From Pseudomonadota bacterium (GTDB lineage: Bacteria > Pseudomonadota > Gammaproteobacteria > Burkholderiales > Thiobacillaceae): a stretch of 11,985 bases of DNA. Positions 7,201 through 11,985 of the stretch are shown piece by piece. The notes beneath the pieces were generated by a model. That model made no database searches. It was not told the origin of the DNA and saw only the letters and a list, made by a program, of their open reading frames with translations. The position numbers were made by a program, and so were the translations under genes. Position 1 is the first letter of the stretch; each line of letters opens with the position of its first letter. Where the stretch lies: positions 1 to 11,985 of the forward strand of contig JAJXXS010000161.1 of NCBI GenBank assembly GCA_021780975.1, written 5' to 3'.

Positions 7201-7341
7201 GACCTGAGTGGGGGAAATGTCCGGGATGGCCTCCAGCGGAATGTTGAGCACGGCGAGCACCCCCGCCGCCACCAACGCCAAGCTGGCGAACACCGTGAGC
7301 CCGCGGTTGTCCAGGCACCACTGCATGAGCTTGCGGATCAT
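4231..7341 (-). CDS. cusA: CusA-type Cu(I)/Ag(I) RND efflux pump, inner-membrane subunit
   Basis: A 1036-residue heavy-metal RND antiporter, close to the 1047 residues of E. coli CusA, complete at both ends. It pumps Cu(I)/Ag(I) from the periplasm or membrane face to the outer channel, driven by protons. The three methionines that define the CusA metal site are present: M563 (LLYMPITQ), M614 (APISMFETAV) and M663 (GRVDMLTTGL), matching E. coli M573, M623 and M672. Charged proton-relay residues in helix 4 are D404 and E411 (GAMVDAAVVMIENMHKHLE); the lysine in ADVMKRIA fits the relay lysine of helix 10. These features favour monovalent Cu/Ag over Zn/Co/Cd (CzcA). The ATG at 7341 overlaps the cusB stop as ATGA, indicating translational coupling. 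No frameshift is seen. Confidence 0.97.
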   Translation of the reverse strand: MIRKLMQWCLDNRGLTVFASLALVAAGVLAVLNIPLEAIPDISPTQVIVKTSYPGQAPQVVQDQVTYPLETTLQSVPGAQAVRGYSMFGDSYVYVIFRGGTDIHEARNLVLQYLSQVQSRLPAGVNPVLGPDSSGVDWIYEYAVTDPGGSLNLAQLTTLQNWFLKYQLQGIPGVAEVATVGGMVQEYQVVVDPQKLLAYDLTLPQVEAAIRAANGETSGSVVDLGETSYMVRTTGYIRSLADLESAPLAVRSDVPITLRDVARVQLGPELPNSVADLNGQGQVVGGIVMMNQGGNAYALIQKIEARLKDIAPSLPAGVKIVTTYSQAPLIERSVRTLAEKLVEESLAVALVSLLFLLRARSALVAIVALPMGVLAAFLVMWLQDIPANIMSLGGIAIAIGAMVDAAVVMIENMHKHLEQSPQADPWALATAAASEVGPALFFSLLIIAVSFLPVFALGGEEGKLFRPLAYTKTYSMAAAAILSVTLVPLLMAWFIRGRILAEDRNPLNRMLVALYRPAIQLVLRAPWFMVLMGGLLTASLYFPWQRLGSEFMPPLNEGTLLYMPITQDPSVSIGQAGALLQLTDRILKSFPEVETVFGKAGRAQTATDPAPISMFETAVTLSNPDKWPLGTTLHGLQDKMNRALQLPGLSNTWTQPIKGRVDMLTTGLQTPLGIKVAGPDLATLNRLGQDIQQVLQGIPGTQNAYAAKVTGGRYIVVHTDRAAAARYGLSVADVNRFVETALGGEVLTTAVNGVERFPVNLRYPRDLRQSLHSLMAGRIATPQGSQIPLAQVAQLRIEGGPSMLTSDNTQLNNWIYIDLKPGVSIGSYVKEAKAAIAKAVALPSGYTLSWVGQYQVMEHAAKRLELVIPAVIALIGLLLYFNFKNWVEVAIILLTLPLSLVGGLWLVYALGYKLSVAVAVGFIALAGVAAEFGVVMLLYLDQAVHRRQQRGELRDWRELKLAITEGTLLRLRPMNMTFAIVIGGLLPIMFSHGTGADVMKRIAAPMVGGMVTAGLLALLVIPAVYALWQKRRLGLQ

Positions 7342-8639
7342 GGCGCGGTGCCTCCGGTGTTCGCTGCAGGCTTGGGTGCTTCCAGGGGCTCCAGGTTACC
7401 GCCCAGCATGCGCGCCTTGACCGACTGGAACTGGGATTCGGAATAGAGCAGGAACTGGGCGCTTTCCACCACCTGTTCCCCCGCCTTGAGCCCGGCGCGT
7501 ACTTCCACCCATCCGTCAGCTTGTGCCCCCAGGGCCACCTGCGCGGGCAGGAAATGTCCCTCGCCCTGAGCCAGCATGACGAAATCGCCCTGGTCGGTGT
7601 GCAGCACCGCGCTCTGCGGCACGGCAAGCGCCTTGCGTGGTTGAGCGACGAGCGTGGTGTTGGCATACATGCCCGGACGCAGGCTGCCGTCCGGGTTGGC
7701 GATGCTCAGCCGGGCGCTCACGGTGCGGGTTTGGGGATCGAGGGTGGGATAGATGAAGCTCACTTTCCCACCCCAGGTGCGGTCCGGCTGGGCTTGCAGA
7801 TGCAGGCGTACCGGATCGCCCAGGGCCACCCAGGGCAGTTGATAGTCGTACAGGGCCGCGTTGACCCACACGCGCTCCAGGTTGGCGATTTCGTAGAAAG
7901 GCGCCTGCGAGGAGACATAGCCGCCCTGGCGCGCATCCAGCCGCGTGACCACCCCCGAGGCCGGCGCACGCACCGCCACCTCGCGCTGAGCTTGGCCCCG
8001 GCGGCCCAACGCCGCGATTTCGTTGTTCGATAAACCCAGCAGCCGCAGACGCTCGCGCGCCGCGGCTGCAAGATTGGGCGCATTTTTTTCGCGCAGGGCG
8101 ATGAGGTATTCCTGTTCGGCGCTGTACAGGTCAGGGGAATAAAGCTCTGCTAATACCTGGCCTCGGCGCACCGGCTCGCCCACGGCGCGCACGTTGAGGC
8201 GCACCACCCAGCCGGAGTAGCGCGGCGTGACGCTGTAGAGGCGGTTTTCATCGATGGCCACGGTGCCCACCGTATGGATGGCCTGCCCAAGCGAGCGTTC
8301 CTCCACCTTCACCACGCGCACGCCGAGGTTTTGCGCCATGCGCGGGTCGACGCTCAAACCGCCGGCAGGCGCCGTCCCCGCCTGTGGCGCATACACTGGG
8401 ATGTAATCCATGCCCATGTTGTCCTTCATGGGATGGTCGGAATGAATGCCGGGATTCATGGGATTGGCCCAGTACAGGATGCGGTGGCCGGCGGTAGTCT
8501 GCTCAGCGGATGGCTTGGTCGCGGCGGCGGGCGCCGCGCGTGCGTTGGGAGCGGGACGCAGCCATGCCGTAACGCCGGCACCTGTGGCCACCCCGCCGCC
8601 CAGGGTAAGCAGAACGATGATGAGATGGCGGGTGTTCAT
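7338..8639 (-). CDS. cusB: CusB-type periplasmic adaptor (membrane fusion protein)
   Basis: A 433-residue adaptor joining the RND pump to the outer-membrane channel. Residues 1-36 hold an N-terminal signal/anchor (HLIIVLLTLGGGVATGAGVTAW). Residues about 55-83 form a heavy-metal-binding domain (YWANPMNPGIHSDHPMKDNM, then GMDYIPVY) with M61, M71, M75 and M77 and no cysteine, like the Met-based N-terminus of E. coli CusB. The barrel-sandwich, hairpin and beta-barrel parts follow (TVAIDENRLYSVTPRYSGWV, then VRAPASGVVTRLD, then GMYANTTLV). The ATG at 8639 was chosen because it overlaps the cusC stop as ATGA, has GGGAG about 9 bases upstream and begins the signal sequence. An ATG at 8852 would add 71 residues read from within cusC and is rejected. 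Confidence 0.95.
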   Translation of the reverse strand: MNTRHLIIVLLTLGGGVATGAGVTAWLRPAPNARAAPAAATKPSAEQTTAGHRILYWANPMNPGIHSDHPMKDNMGMDYIPVYAPQAGTAPAGGLSVDPRMAQNLGVRVVKVEERSLGQAIHTVGTVAIDENRLYSVTPRYSGWVVRLNVRAVGEPVRRGQVLAELYSPDLYSAEQEYLIALREKNAPNLAAAARERLRLLGLSNNEIAALGRRGQAQREVAVRAPASGVVTRLDARQGGYVSSQAPFYEIANLERVWVNAALYDYQLPWVALGDPVRLHLQAQPDRTWGGKVSFIYPTLDPQTRTVSARLSIANPDGSLRPGMYANTTLVAQPRKALAVPQSAVLHTDQGDFVMLAQGEGHFLPAQVALGAQADGWVEVRAGLKAGEQVVESAQFLLYSESQFQSVKARMLGGNLEPLEAPKPAANTGGTAP

Positions 8640-9928
8640 TGAGCTTCTCCCTGGGTGGCGAGGAAATCGAGTTCGGCGCGAGCGGATTCGAGGTCGCGCC
8701 GGTAGCGCAGCGCGGCCAAGCCCATGTCCAGCACGTCCTGCTGGGCCTTGAGCACCGCGCTCATGTCCATGCGGCCCGCCGTATAGGCCGCCAGGGTGGC
8801 TTCGTAGACGTGGCGCGCCGTGGGCAGCAGTTCTCCCTCGGTGCGCTGCCATTGGGCCGTGAGCGCCTCGTAGCGCGCATAGGTGCTGCGCGCCTGGCGC
8901 GCGTAGGCGAGGCGCTTGTCCTCGTAGCGATACTGGGCCTGCAGCGCCTGCGCCTGTGCGGCCGCCAGGTTCTGGTCTTGGCGCTTGCCTGGGAAGATGG
9001 GCAGATTCATCTCCACGCCCGCCGAGAGCCAGTTCGGGCTGCCGGGGTAATAGCTCTGCCCGTAGCCCACGCTCACGGTGAACTCGGGGTAATAGTCGCG
9101 CCGCGCAATCGCCACGCCCAAGCGGGCCGCGTCGGTCTGCGCTTGGGCAGCACGCAGCGCGGGCTGGCCGGGCAGCCTCGCCAGCATCTGCGGCAGGCTC
9201 GGCGGCGCGGGTAACCCTGGCCAGCGCCCGTCGAGATCGGGCATATCACGCAGGCCGAGGATCTGCGCGATGCGCGCCAGGGCATCCGTATGCTCGGACT
9301 CGATCCGGCTCAGCGCATTGACCAGTTCCTCCTGCGCCAGGCGCGAGCGCAGTACATCGGCCTCGGGCGCCTGGGAGGCGCGATAGGCCGCCAGGGATGC
9401 CTGCGAGCTCTGCGCGGCCAGCCGCTGCTGCGCTAACAGGATCCGCCGCGCGTGCTCATCATAGATGACTTCGAACCAGGCCTGGCGCAGCGCCAGAGTC
9501 AGTTCCGCGGCGCTAGCCCCTCGCTCGGCAAGGGACACCCGAGCATCCGTGTCTACCCGCTCGCCCTCCAACTGGCGCTTGCCCCACGGCGGAAAGCTCT
9601 GGCTCACGCCCAGGCTCAGCATGGTCATGGGTTGCCGGTTGAACGCCAGCGTGTCGGCCGGGAGATTCACGGCTCCCACGGACAGGCGCGGGTCGGGAAG
9701 CTGGGCTGCGGCGATGGCCTGATGGCGCAGTTCGATGTTCTTTTGCGCGAGGGCGGCCAGGCTGGGGTTCTGTTGCAGCAGCAAGGCCTCGGCTTGGTCC
9801 AGGGTAAGCGTTCTGGCTACGGCCGGAGCGGCCGCGAGAAATGACGCTACGGTGAGAGCGGCAACGGACAAGGCCGCAAGGCAGCGCTGAGTCGCGGTGC
9901 CCGTGCACATTCTTAGGGCGAGATGCAT
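8636..9928 (-). CDS. cusC: TolC-family outer-membrane efflux channel (CusC-like)
   Basis: About 430 residues; the outer-membrane factor of the tripartite pump. A signal peptide (LAALSVAALTVASFLAAAPAVA, listed here as one hydrophobic run ending before RTLTLDQAE) is followed by two outer-membrane-factor repeats: Ala/Gln-rich coiled helices with a PDPRLSVGA strand in the first and YPEFTVSVGYG plus a GVEMNLPIF strand in the second. No lipobox cysteine follows the signal, unlike E. coli CusC, which is a lipoprotein. The start is uncertain: ATG at 9928 (used here) has only a weak GGGAC upstream, ATG at 9910 also gives a good signal peptide, and ATG at 9982 adds a non-signal-like lead. The TGA overlaps the cusB ATG. 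Metal specificity is assigned from CusA. Confidence 0.92.
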   Translation of the reverse strand: MHLALRMCTGTATQRCLAALSVAALTVASFLAAAPAVARTLTLDQAEALLLQQNPSLAALAQKNIELRHQAIAAAQLPDPRLSVGAVNLPADTLAFNRQPMTMLSLGVSQSFPPWGKRQLEGERVDTDARVSLAERGASAAELTLALRQAWFEVIYDEHARRILLAQQRLAAQSSQASLAAYRASQAPEADVLRSRLAQEELVNALSRIESEHTDALARIAQILGLRDMPDLDGRWPGLPAPPSLPQMLARLPGQPALRAAQAQTDAARLGVAIARRDYYPEFTVSVGYGQSYYPGSPNWLSAGVEMNLPIFPGKRQDQNLAAAQAQALQAQYRYEDKRLAYARQARSTYARYEALTAQWQRTEGELLPTARHVYEATLAAYTAGRMDMSAVLKAQQDVLDMGLAALRYRRDLESARAELDFLATQGEAQ

Positions 9929-9940
9929 GACGTAAGTCCC

Positions 9941-9988
9941 GGTCTGTGGAATAACAGCCCCATTCGGGCTGGGGGTGGCCACAGAACC
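9941..9988. repeat. Nested stem-loop in the cusC leader
   Basis: Outer arms TCTGTGG (9943-9949) and CCACAGA (9979-9985) are perfect and extend by GG/CC past one bulged A. Inside, CAGCCC (9955-9960) and GGGCTG (9966-9971) form a 6-bp hairpin with a 5-base loop. The structure ends about 12 bases before the assumed cusC ATG at 9928 and contains the alternative ATG at 9982. No T-run follows. It could affect cusC translation or mRNA decay. The remainder of the gap to 10062 shows no gene I can support. Confidence 0.4.
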
Positions 9989-10062
9989 GACAGCGGCAGG
10001 CGCGGCTCAAGCGGGCGGCAATAGGCCCAAAGACGCGGCGGCAGGCAGACTACGGCTAAGTG

Positions 10063-10085
10063 GCGGTCCTGGAGGACAGGACCGC
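10063..10085. repeat. Perfect hairpin at the stop of the metal-rich protein gene
   Basis: Arms GCGGTCCT (10063-10070) and AGGACCGC (10078-10085) pair perfectly over 8 bp around a 7-base loop. On the minus strand the hairpin begins at the last base of the TAG stop. It is GC-rich and strong but lacks a following T-run, so partial termination or mRNA stabilisation is more likely than full termination before cusC. Confidence 0.45.
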
Positions 10086-10465
10086 TACAAAAGCAGACGG
10101 GTGCTCGGTGGGGGTGACGCTGAAGGGGGCGGCGCCGGCGGGGTAAAAACCAGCTCAGCGCGAACTGAAACCGGATAGGCGATTTTGAGGGCTGCCGCCG
10201 GTACAAGATGCGACAGCGATGGGGTCGCCAGAGTACCGTGGGCGCCCGTCGCATTAGTGATAGCGCACAAGGACTGGCAGCCGATATCGTGGTGGCCCAT
10301 TCCGTGATGATGCGTAGCGCAACAAGGCATCCCATCCATGCCCTGCATTTGCATCTGCGTGCAGTCGCCAAGCATGGCTGCCTGCACCGGCGCCAGCGTC
10401 CATCCTGACAGCAGAGCGGTCCAGAGAATGGCGAGCCAGAAGGCAAGGCGGCGGTGGGCTGGCAT
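10085..10465 (-). CDS. Secreted Cys/Met/His-rich protein, probable metal binder (DUF2946-like layout)
   Basis: A 126-residue protein from the ATG at 10465 (a GTG at 10477 would add four residues; neither has a clear Shine-Dalgarno). Residues 1-29 form a signal peptide (HRR then a hydrophobic core, APVQA cleavage). Residues 31-67 are packed with soft-metal ligands: CTQMQMQGMDGMPCCATHHH, GMGHHD, CQSLC, giving 5 Cys, 6 Met and 5 His. The C-terminal part has a VRAELVF strand and a proline-rich tail (TPPAPPPSASPPPS). This layout resembles DUF2946-type proteins found beside copper genes, but I cannot confirm family membership. It is the first gene after a strong promoter and lies directly upstream of cusC. 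A role in periplasmic Cu(I)/Ag(I) or Hg(II) buffering is inferred. Confidence 0.75.
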   Translation of the reverse strand: MPAHRRLAFWLAILWTALLSGWTLAPVQAAMLGDCTQMQMQGMDGMPCCATHHHGMGHHDIGCQSLCAITNATGAHGTLATPSLSHLVPAAALKIAYPVSVRAELVFTPPAPPPSASPPPSTRLLL

Positions 10466-10490
10466 GAAGGTGCGCACGGGGAACTGTCGC

Positions 10491-10520
10491 TTTATAGTTT
10501 CGATGCCAGATTGCTGTCAA
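10491..10520 (-). promoter_or_regulatory. Strong sigma-70-like promoter for the cus block
   Basis: Minus strand: TTGACA (10520-10515, 6 of 6) and TATAAA (10496-10491, 5 of 6) with an 18-bp spacer; predicted start near 10484, about 19 bases before the ATG at 10465. I see no clear dyad in the spacer of the CueR or MerR kind, so it may be constitutive or controlled from outside the spacer. Confidence 0.7.
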
Positions 10521-10521
10521 G

Positions 10522-10556
10522 AACCGCGTTCGCCGGCGAGGGCGGGCGGCGCGGTT
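10522..10556. repeat. Inverted repeat after the GDCCVxC gene
   Basis: Perfect 7-bp arms AACCGCG (10522-10528) and CGCGGTT (10550-10556) around a 21-base GC-rich loop, between the GDCCVxC stop and the cus promoter -35. Followed on the minus strand only by CTTG, so it is a weak terminator candidate at best; mer transcripts may read through into cus. Confidence 0.3.
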
Positions 10557-10567
10557 GCTTGGGGCAG

Positions 10568-10789
10568 TTAACCACAGCAGGCGCCGGTTTTGCCGCGCTG
10601 TTGCACCGGGGGACAGGGCACCGTGCCATAGGAGCAGAACACGCAACAATCGCCCGGCTTCGGGCGCAGCAGCGCGTGGCAGGCCTCACACTCATAGAAC
10701 CACTGGCAAGCGTCCGTCGGCATGGTTTCCGTCTTGGCGTGGCCGCATTGCGGGCAGGTCAGGACGGAATCCAGGATTACGTCACTCAC
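10568..10789 (-). CDS. GDCCVxC-domain small cysteine-rich protein of mer operons
   Basis: A 73-residue protein with 11 cysteines: CPQC (12, 15), C28, CEAC (34, 37), the signature GDCCVFC (48, 49, 52), C59 and a terminal CC (71, 72). It matches the GDCCVxC-domain (seleno)protein family found in mercury resistance operons; here every signature position is Cys and no in-frame UGA is seen. Function is unknown; the paired CxxC motifs suggest zinc ribbons or thiol binding of Hg(II). No signal peptide, so cytoplasmic. The start is GTG at 10789, overlapping the merP stop as GTGA, with GGGAG about 8 bases upstream. In many mer operons merA would come next; here the cus promoter does. Confidence 0.88.
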   Translation of the reverse strand: MSDVILDSVLTCPQCGHAKTETMPTDACQWFYECEACHALLRPKPGDCCVFCSYGTVPCPPVQQRGKTGACCG

Positions 10790-11073
10790 TTGGCAGCTCC
10801 CGCATCGGTGGAAGGATAGCCGGCATCCGTTGTGGCCTTGATCAGCGCGTTGACGTTGGTCTTGGCATTGTCGAAGGTGACCACGGCGTCCTTTTCTCTT
10901 TCATCGATGCTGACCATTTCCACGCCGGGCACGGCATTGAGCGCCTTGCGCACGGTGATTGGGCAGACTCCGCAGGTCATGCCGGGCACCGACAGGGTGA
11001 CGGTCTGCACGGCAGCCCAGGCGGGGCTGCTGACGGCACAGGTCAGGACGAGGATGCTCAATAGGTGCTTCAC
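10786..11073 (-). CDS. merP: MerP, periplasmic mercuric ion-binding protein
   Basis: A 95-residue secreted HMA-fold protein that binds Hg(II) in the periplasm and passes it to MerT. Signal peptide residues 1-20 (LLSILVLTCAVSSPAWA), then mature AVQTVTLSVPGMTCGVCPIT. The Hg ligands are C34 and C37 of GMTCGVC, which become 14 and 17 in the mature form, as in Tn501 MerP. The C-terminus keeps the family segment VVTFDNAKTNVNALIKATTD with AGYPS. Start is GTG at 11073: AAAGGAG lies 5 bases upstream and the signal peptide begins there; a longer frame to 11319 is read from within merT. The gene begins 11 bp after the merT stop and its own stop overlaps the next gene. Confidence 0.96.
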   Translation of the reverse strand: MKHLLSILVLTCAVSSPAWAAVQTVTLSVPGMTCGVCPITVRKALNAVPGVEMVSIDEREKDAVVTFDNAKTNVNALIKATTDAGYPSTDAGAAK

Positions 11074-11084
11074 GGGGGCTCCTT

Positions 11085-11435
11085 TCAGTAAAGAAGTGGG
11101 GCAACGTATGGGAAGGACAAGGCCACGACGATGAGTGCAGCCACGATCCAGAACAGCACCTTGTAGGCCAGGTTCACGTGGGGCATGGCGCAGATCTCGC
11201 CGGGCTTGCAGGCAGACATCGGCCGAAACAGACGGCGGTAGGCCAGGAACAGAGCCAACAAGGCGGCAGCGATGAAGTAGGGCCGGAACGGCTCCAACCG
11301 CGTCAGATTGCTGATCCAAGCGCCGCTGATGCCCAACGACAGCAGAATCAGGGGCCCCAGGCAGCAGGTGGACGCAAGAATGGCAGCGAGTCCCCCGGCA
11401 AACAGGGCGCCGCGGGCTTTTTGCGGTTCGGGCAT
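11085..11435 (-). CDS. merT: MerT, inner-membrane mercuric ion transporter
   Basis: A 116-residue, three-helix membrane protein that takes Hg(II) from MerP into the cytoplasm. The two cysteine pairs are at the canonical places: C24-C25 in helix 1 (ILASTCCLGPL) and C76/C82 on the cytoplasmic loop (ACKPGEICAMP). Length and sequence closely follow Tn501 MerT (LEPFRPYFIAAALLALF, then LFWIVAALIVVAL). GAAGGAG lies 5 bases before the ATG. It is the first gene under the MerR-controlled promoter. With no reductase visible, imported Hg(II) would need another fate. Confidence 0.97.
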   Translation of the reverse strand: MPEPQKARGALFAGGLAAILASTCCLGPLILLSLGISGAWISNLTRLEPFRPYFIAAALLALFLAYRRLFRPMSACKPGEICAMPHVNLAYKVLFWIVAALIVVALSFPYVAPLLY

Positions 11436-11458
11436 CGAGTCTCCTTCCCAGTCTGCGC

Positions 11459-11487
11459 TTGACGGAGTAACTTTAGGTCCGTAGCCA
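11459..11487 (+). promoter_or_regulatory. Probable merR promoter
   Basis: TTGACG (11459-11464, 5 of 6) with a weak TAGCCA -10 (11482-11487) after 17 bp. It overlaps the MerR dyad, so MerR bound there would repress its own gene, as known for Tn501/Tn21. The weak -10 makes the exact hexamer uncertain. Confidence 0.45.
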
Positions 11488-11500
11488 AGTACGGAGTCAA
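11470..11500 (-). promoter_or_regulatory. MerR-controlled merT promoter with operator dyad
   Basis: Minus strand: TTGACT (11500-11495), 19-bp spacer, TAAAGT (11475-11470). The spacer holds the dyad CCGTA-6-TACGG (11479-11494), almost the Tn501 mer operator. The over-long 19-bp spacer is the hallmark of MerR-type activation: MerR with Hg(II) untwists the DNA to align -35 and -10. Confidence 0.93.
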
Positions 11501-11504
11501 GCGC

Positions 11505-11921
11505 ATGGGAAACGATACGGAGAACCTCACCATCGGCGCGTTCGCCAAAGGCGCCGGCGTCAACGTCGAGACCATACGGTTTTACCAGCGCAGGGGGCTG
11601 TTGGCCGAGCCCGAGCGGCCTTCCGGCAGCATCCGCCGATATGGGGGCGCTGACGTGGCGCGGGTGAAATTCGTGAAATCCGCGCAGAGACTAGGCTTCA
11701 CCCTGGATGAGATCGCAGAACTCCTGCAACTGGATGACGGCGCCCATTGCGGCGAAGCGGCCCGACTGGCCGTGCAACGCCTGGCGGACGTGCGCGCTCG
11801 CCTGGCGGACCTCAGGCAGATGGAGAGGGTGCTTTCGAAGCTCGTGCACGAGTGCGCGGCGCATCGCGGCCGGGTGTGCTGCCCTTTGATCGACGCGCTG
11901 CACAGCGAAGTAACGGTTTAG
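11505..11921 (+). CDS. merR: MerR, Hg(II)-responsive regulator
   Basis: A 138-residue MerR with N-terminal winged helix-turn-helix (about residues 8-75: LTIGAFAKGAGVNVETIRFY, then RRYGGADVARVKFV), a long dimerisation helix (about 85-115) and a C-terminal metal loop. The three Hg(II) ligands sit at exactly the canonical numbers, C82 (DGAHCGEA), C117 (LVHECAAH) and C126, so it is a mercury sensor rather than CueR or ZntR. C125 next to C126 is an extra cysteine compared with Tn501 (VCCP for VSCP). GGAG lies about 8 bases before the ATG. The gene diverges from merT across a shared 69-bp control region. After its stop, 11922-11985 shows no feature I can support. Confidence 0.97.
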   Translation: MGNDTENLTIGAFAKGAGVNVETIRFYQRRGLLAEPERPSGSIRRYGGADVARVKFVKSAQRLGFTLDEIAELLQLDDGAHCGEAARLAVQRLADVRARLADLRQMERVLSKLVHECAAHRGRVCCPLIDALHSEVTV

Positions 11922-11985
11922 GACTGCGCCAAACCGCCAAACAGCGACTCAATCAACTATCGGTGGGCACGCGCGGCGGCTTTGG

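Larger units (their letters stand above)
11454..11505. repeat. Perfect 10-bp inverted repeat framing the mer control region
   Basis: TGCGCTTGAC (11454-11463) and GTCAAGCGCA (11496-11505) are exact reverse complements and contain the -35 elements of the two divergent promoters. ACGGAGT also repeats directly at 11462-11468 and 11491-11497. Confidence 0.6.

Noticed and set aside
5188..7446. Very long plus-strand open frame antisense to cusA
   Set aside because: Its product is His/Gln/Arg-rich low-complexity text typical of the reverse of a GC-rich gene, with no domain; the minus frame is an unmistakable RND pump.
10568..10789. Selenocysteine in the GDCCVxC protein
   Set aside because: Some family members are selenoproteins, but the signature positions here are all ordinary Cys codons and no in-frame TGA occurs before the TAA stop.
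11922..11985. Right end checked for transposon terminal repeats or attachment sites
   Set aside because: No inverted repeat, integrase fragment or duplicated target is visible in these 64 bases.

Overview
The window is GC-rich, gene-dense bacterial DNA. Apart from merR at the right end, every supported gene lies on the minus strand. Base composition, Shine-Dalgarno sites, ATGA/GTGA start-stop overlaps and protein families fit a proteobacterium, most likely a beta- or gamma-proteobacterium from a metal- or sulfur-rich habitat. I cannot name a genus. No tRNA, rRNA, CRISPR, transposase or integrase is visible.

Right end (about 10568-11921): a mercury block. merR (+) diverges from merT, merP and a small GDCCVxC-domain gene (all minus). 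The shared control region has the classic MerR layout: a dyad inside a 19-bp spacer between -35 and -10. MerR, MerT and MerP keep their mercury-binding cysteines at the canonical positions. No mercuric reductase gene (merA) occurs anywhere in the window.

Middle (about 3406-10520): a copper/silver efflux block. It starts at a strong sigma-70-like promoter (TTGACA, 18 bp, TATAAA). The order is a Cys/Met/His-rich periplasmic protein, outer-membrane factor (cusC), adaptor (cusB), RND pump (cusA), a possible 43-residue small protein, a CusF-like chaperone and a SHOCT-domain membrane protein. The pump has the methionine triad and the chaperone the His-Trp-Met-Met set of the Cu(I)/Ag(I) Cus family. 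cusC/cusB, cusB/cusA and cusA/small ORF are joined by 4-base overlaps, and short stem-loops lie between some cistrons.

Left end (1-3334): a sulfane-sulfur block. An ArsR-rhodanese fusion regulator has a near-perfect palindrome over its own promoter. It is followed by an ETHE1/Blh-like metallo-beta-lactamase (probable persulfide dioxygenase), an MFS transporter and a secreted rhodanese cut by the window edge. The rhodanese appears to carry a one-base frameshift in its signal peptide.

Inferred whole: a thiophilic-metal and reactive-sulfur stress island. The mercury transport proteins, the copper pump and the persulfide enzymes all handle soft metals or sulfane sulfur. The unusual points are mer import genes without merA placed directly upstream of cus, a possible unannotated small protein between cusA and cusF, and a possibly leaderless, self-repressed ArsR-rhodanese gene.
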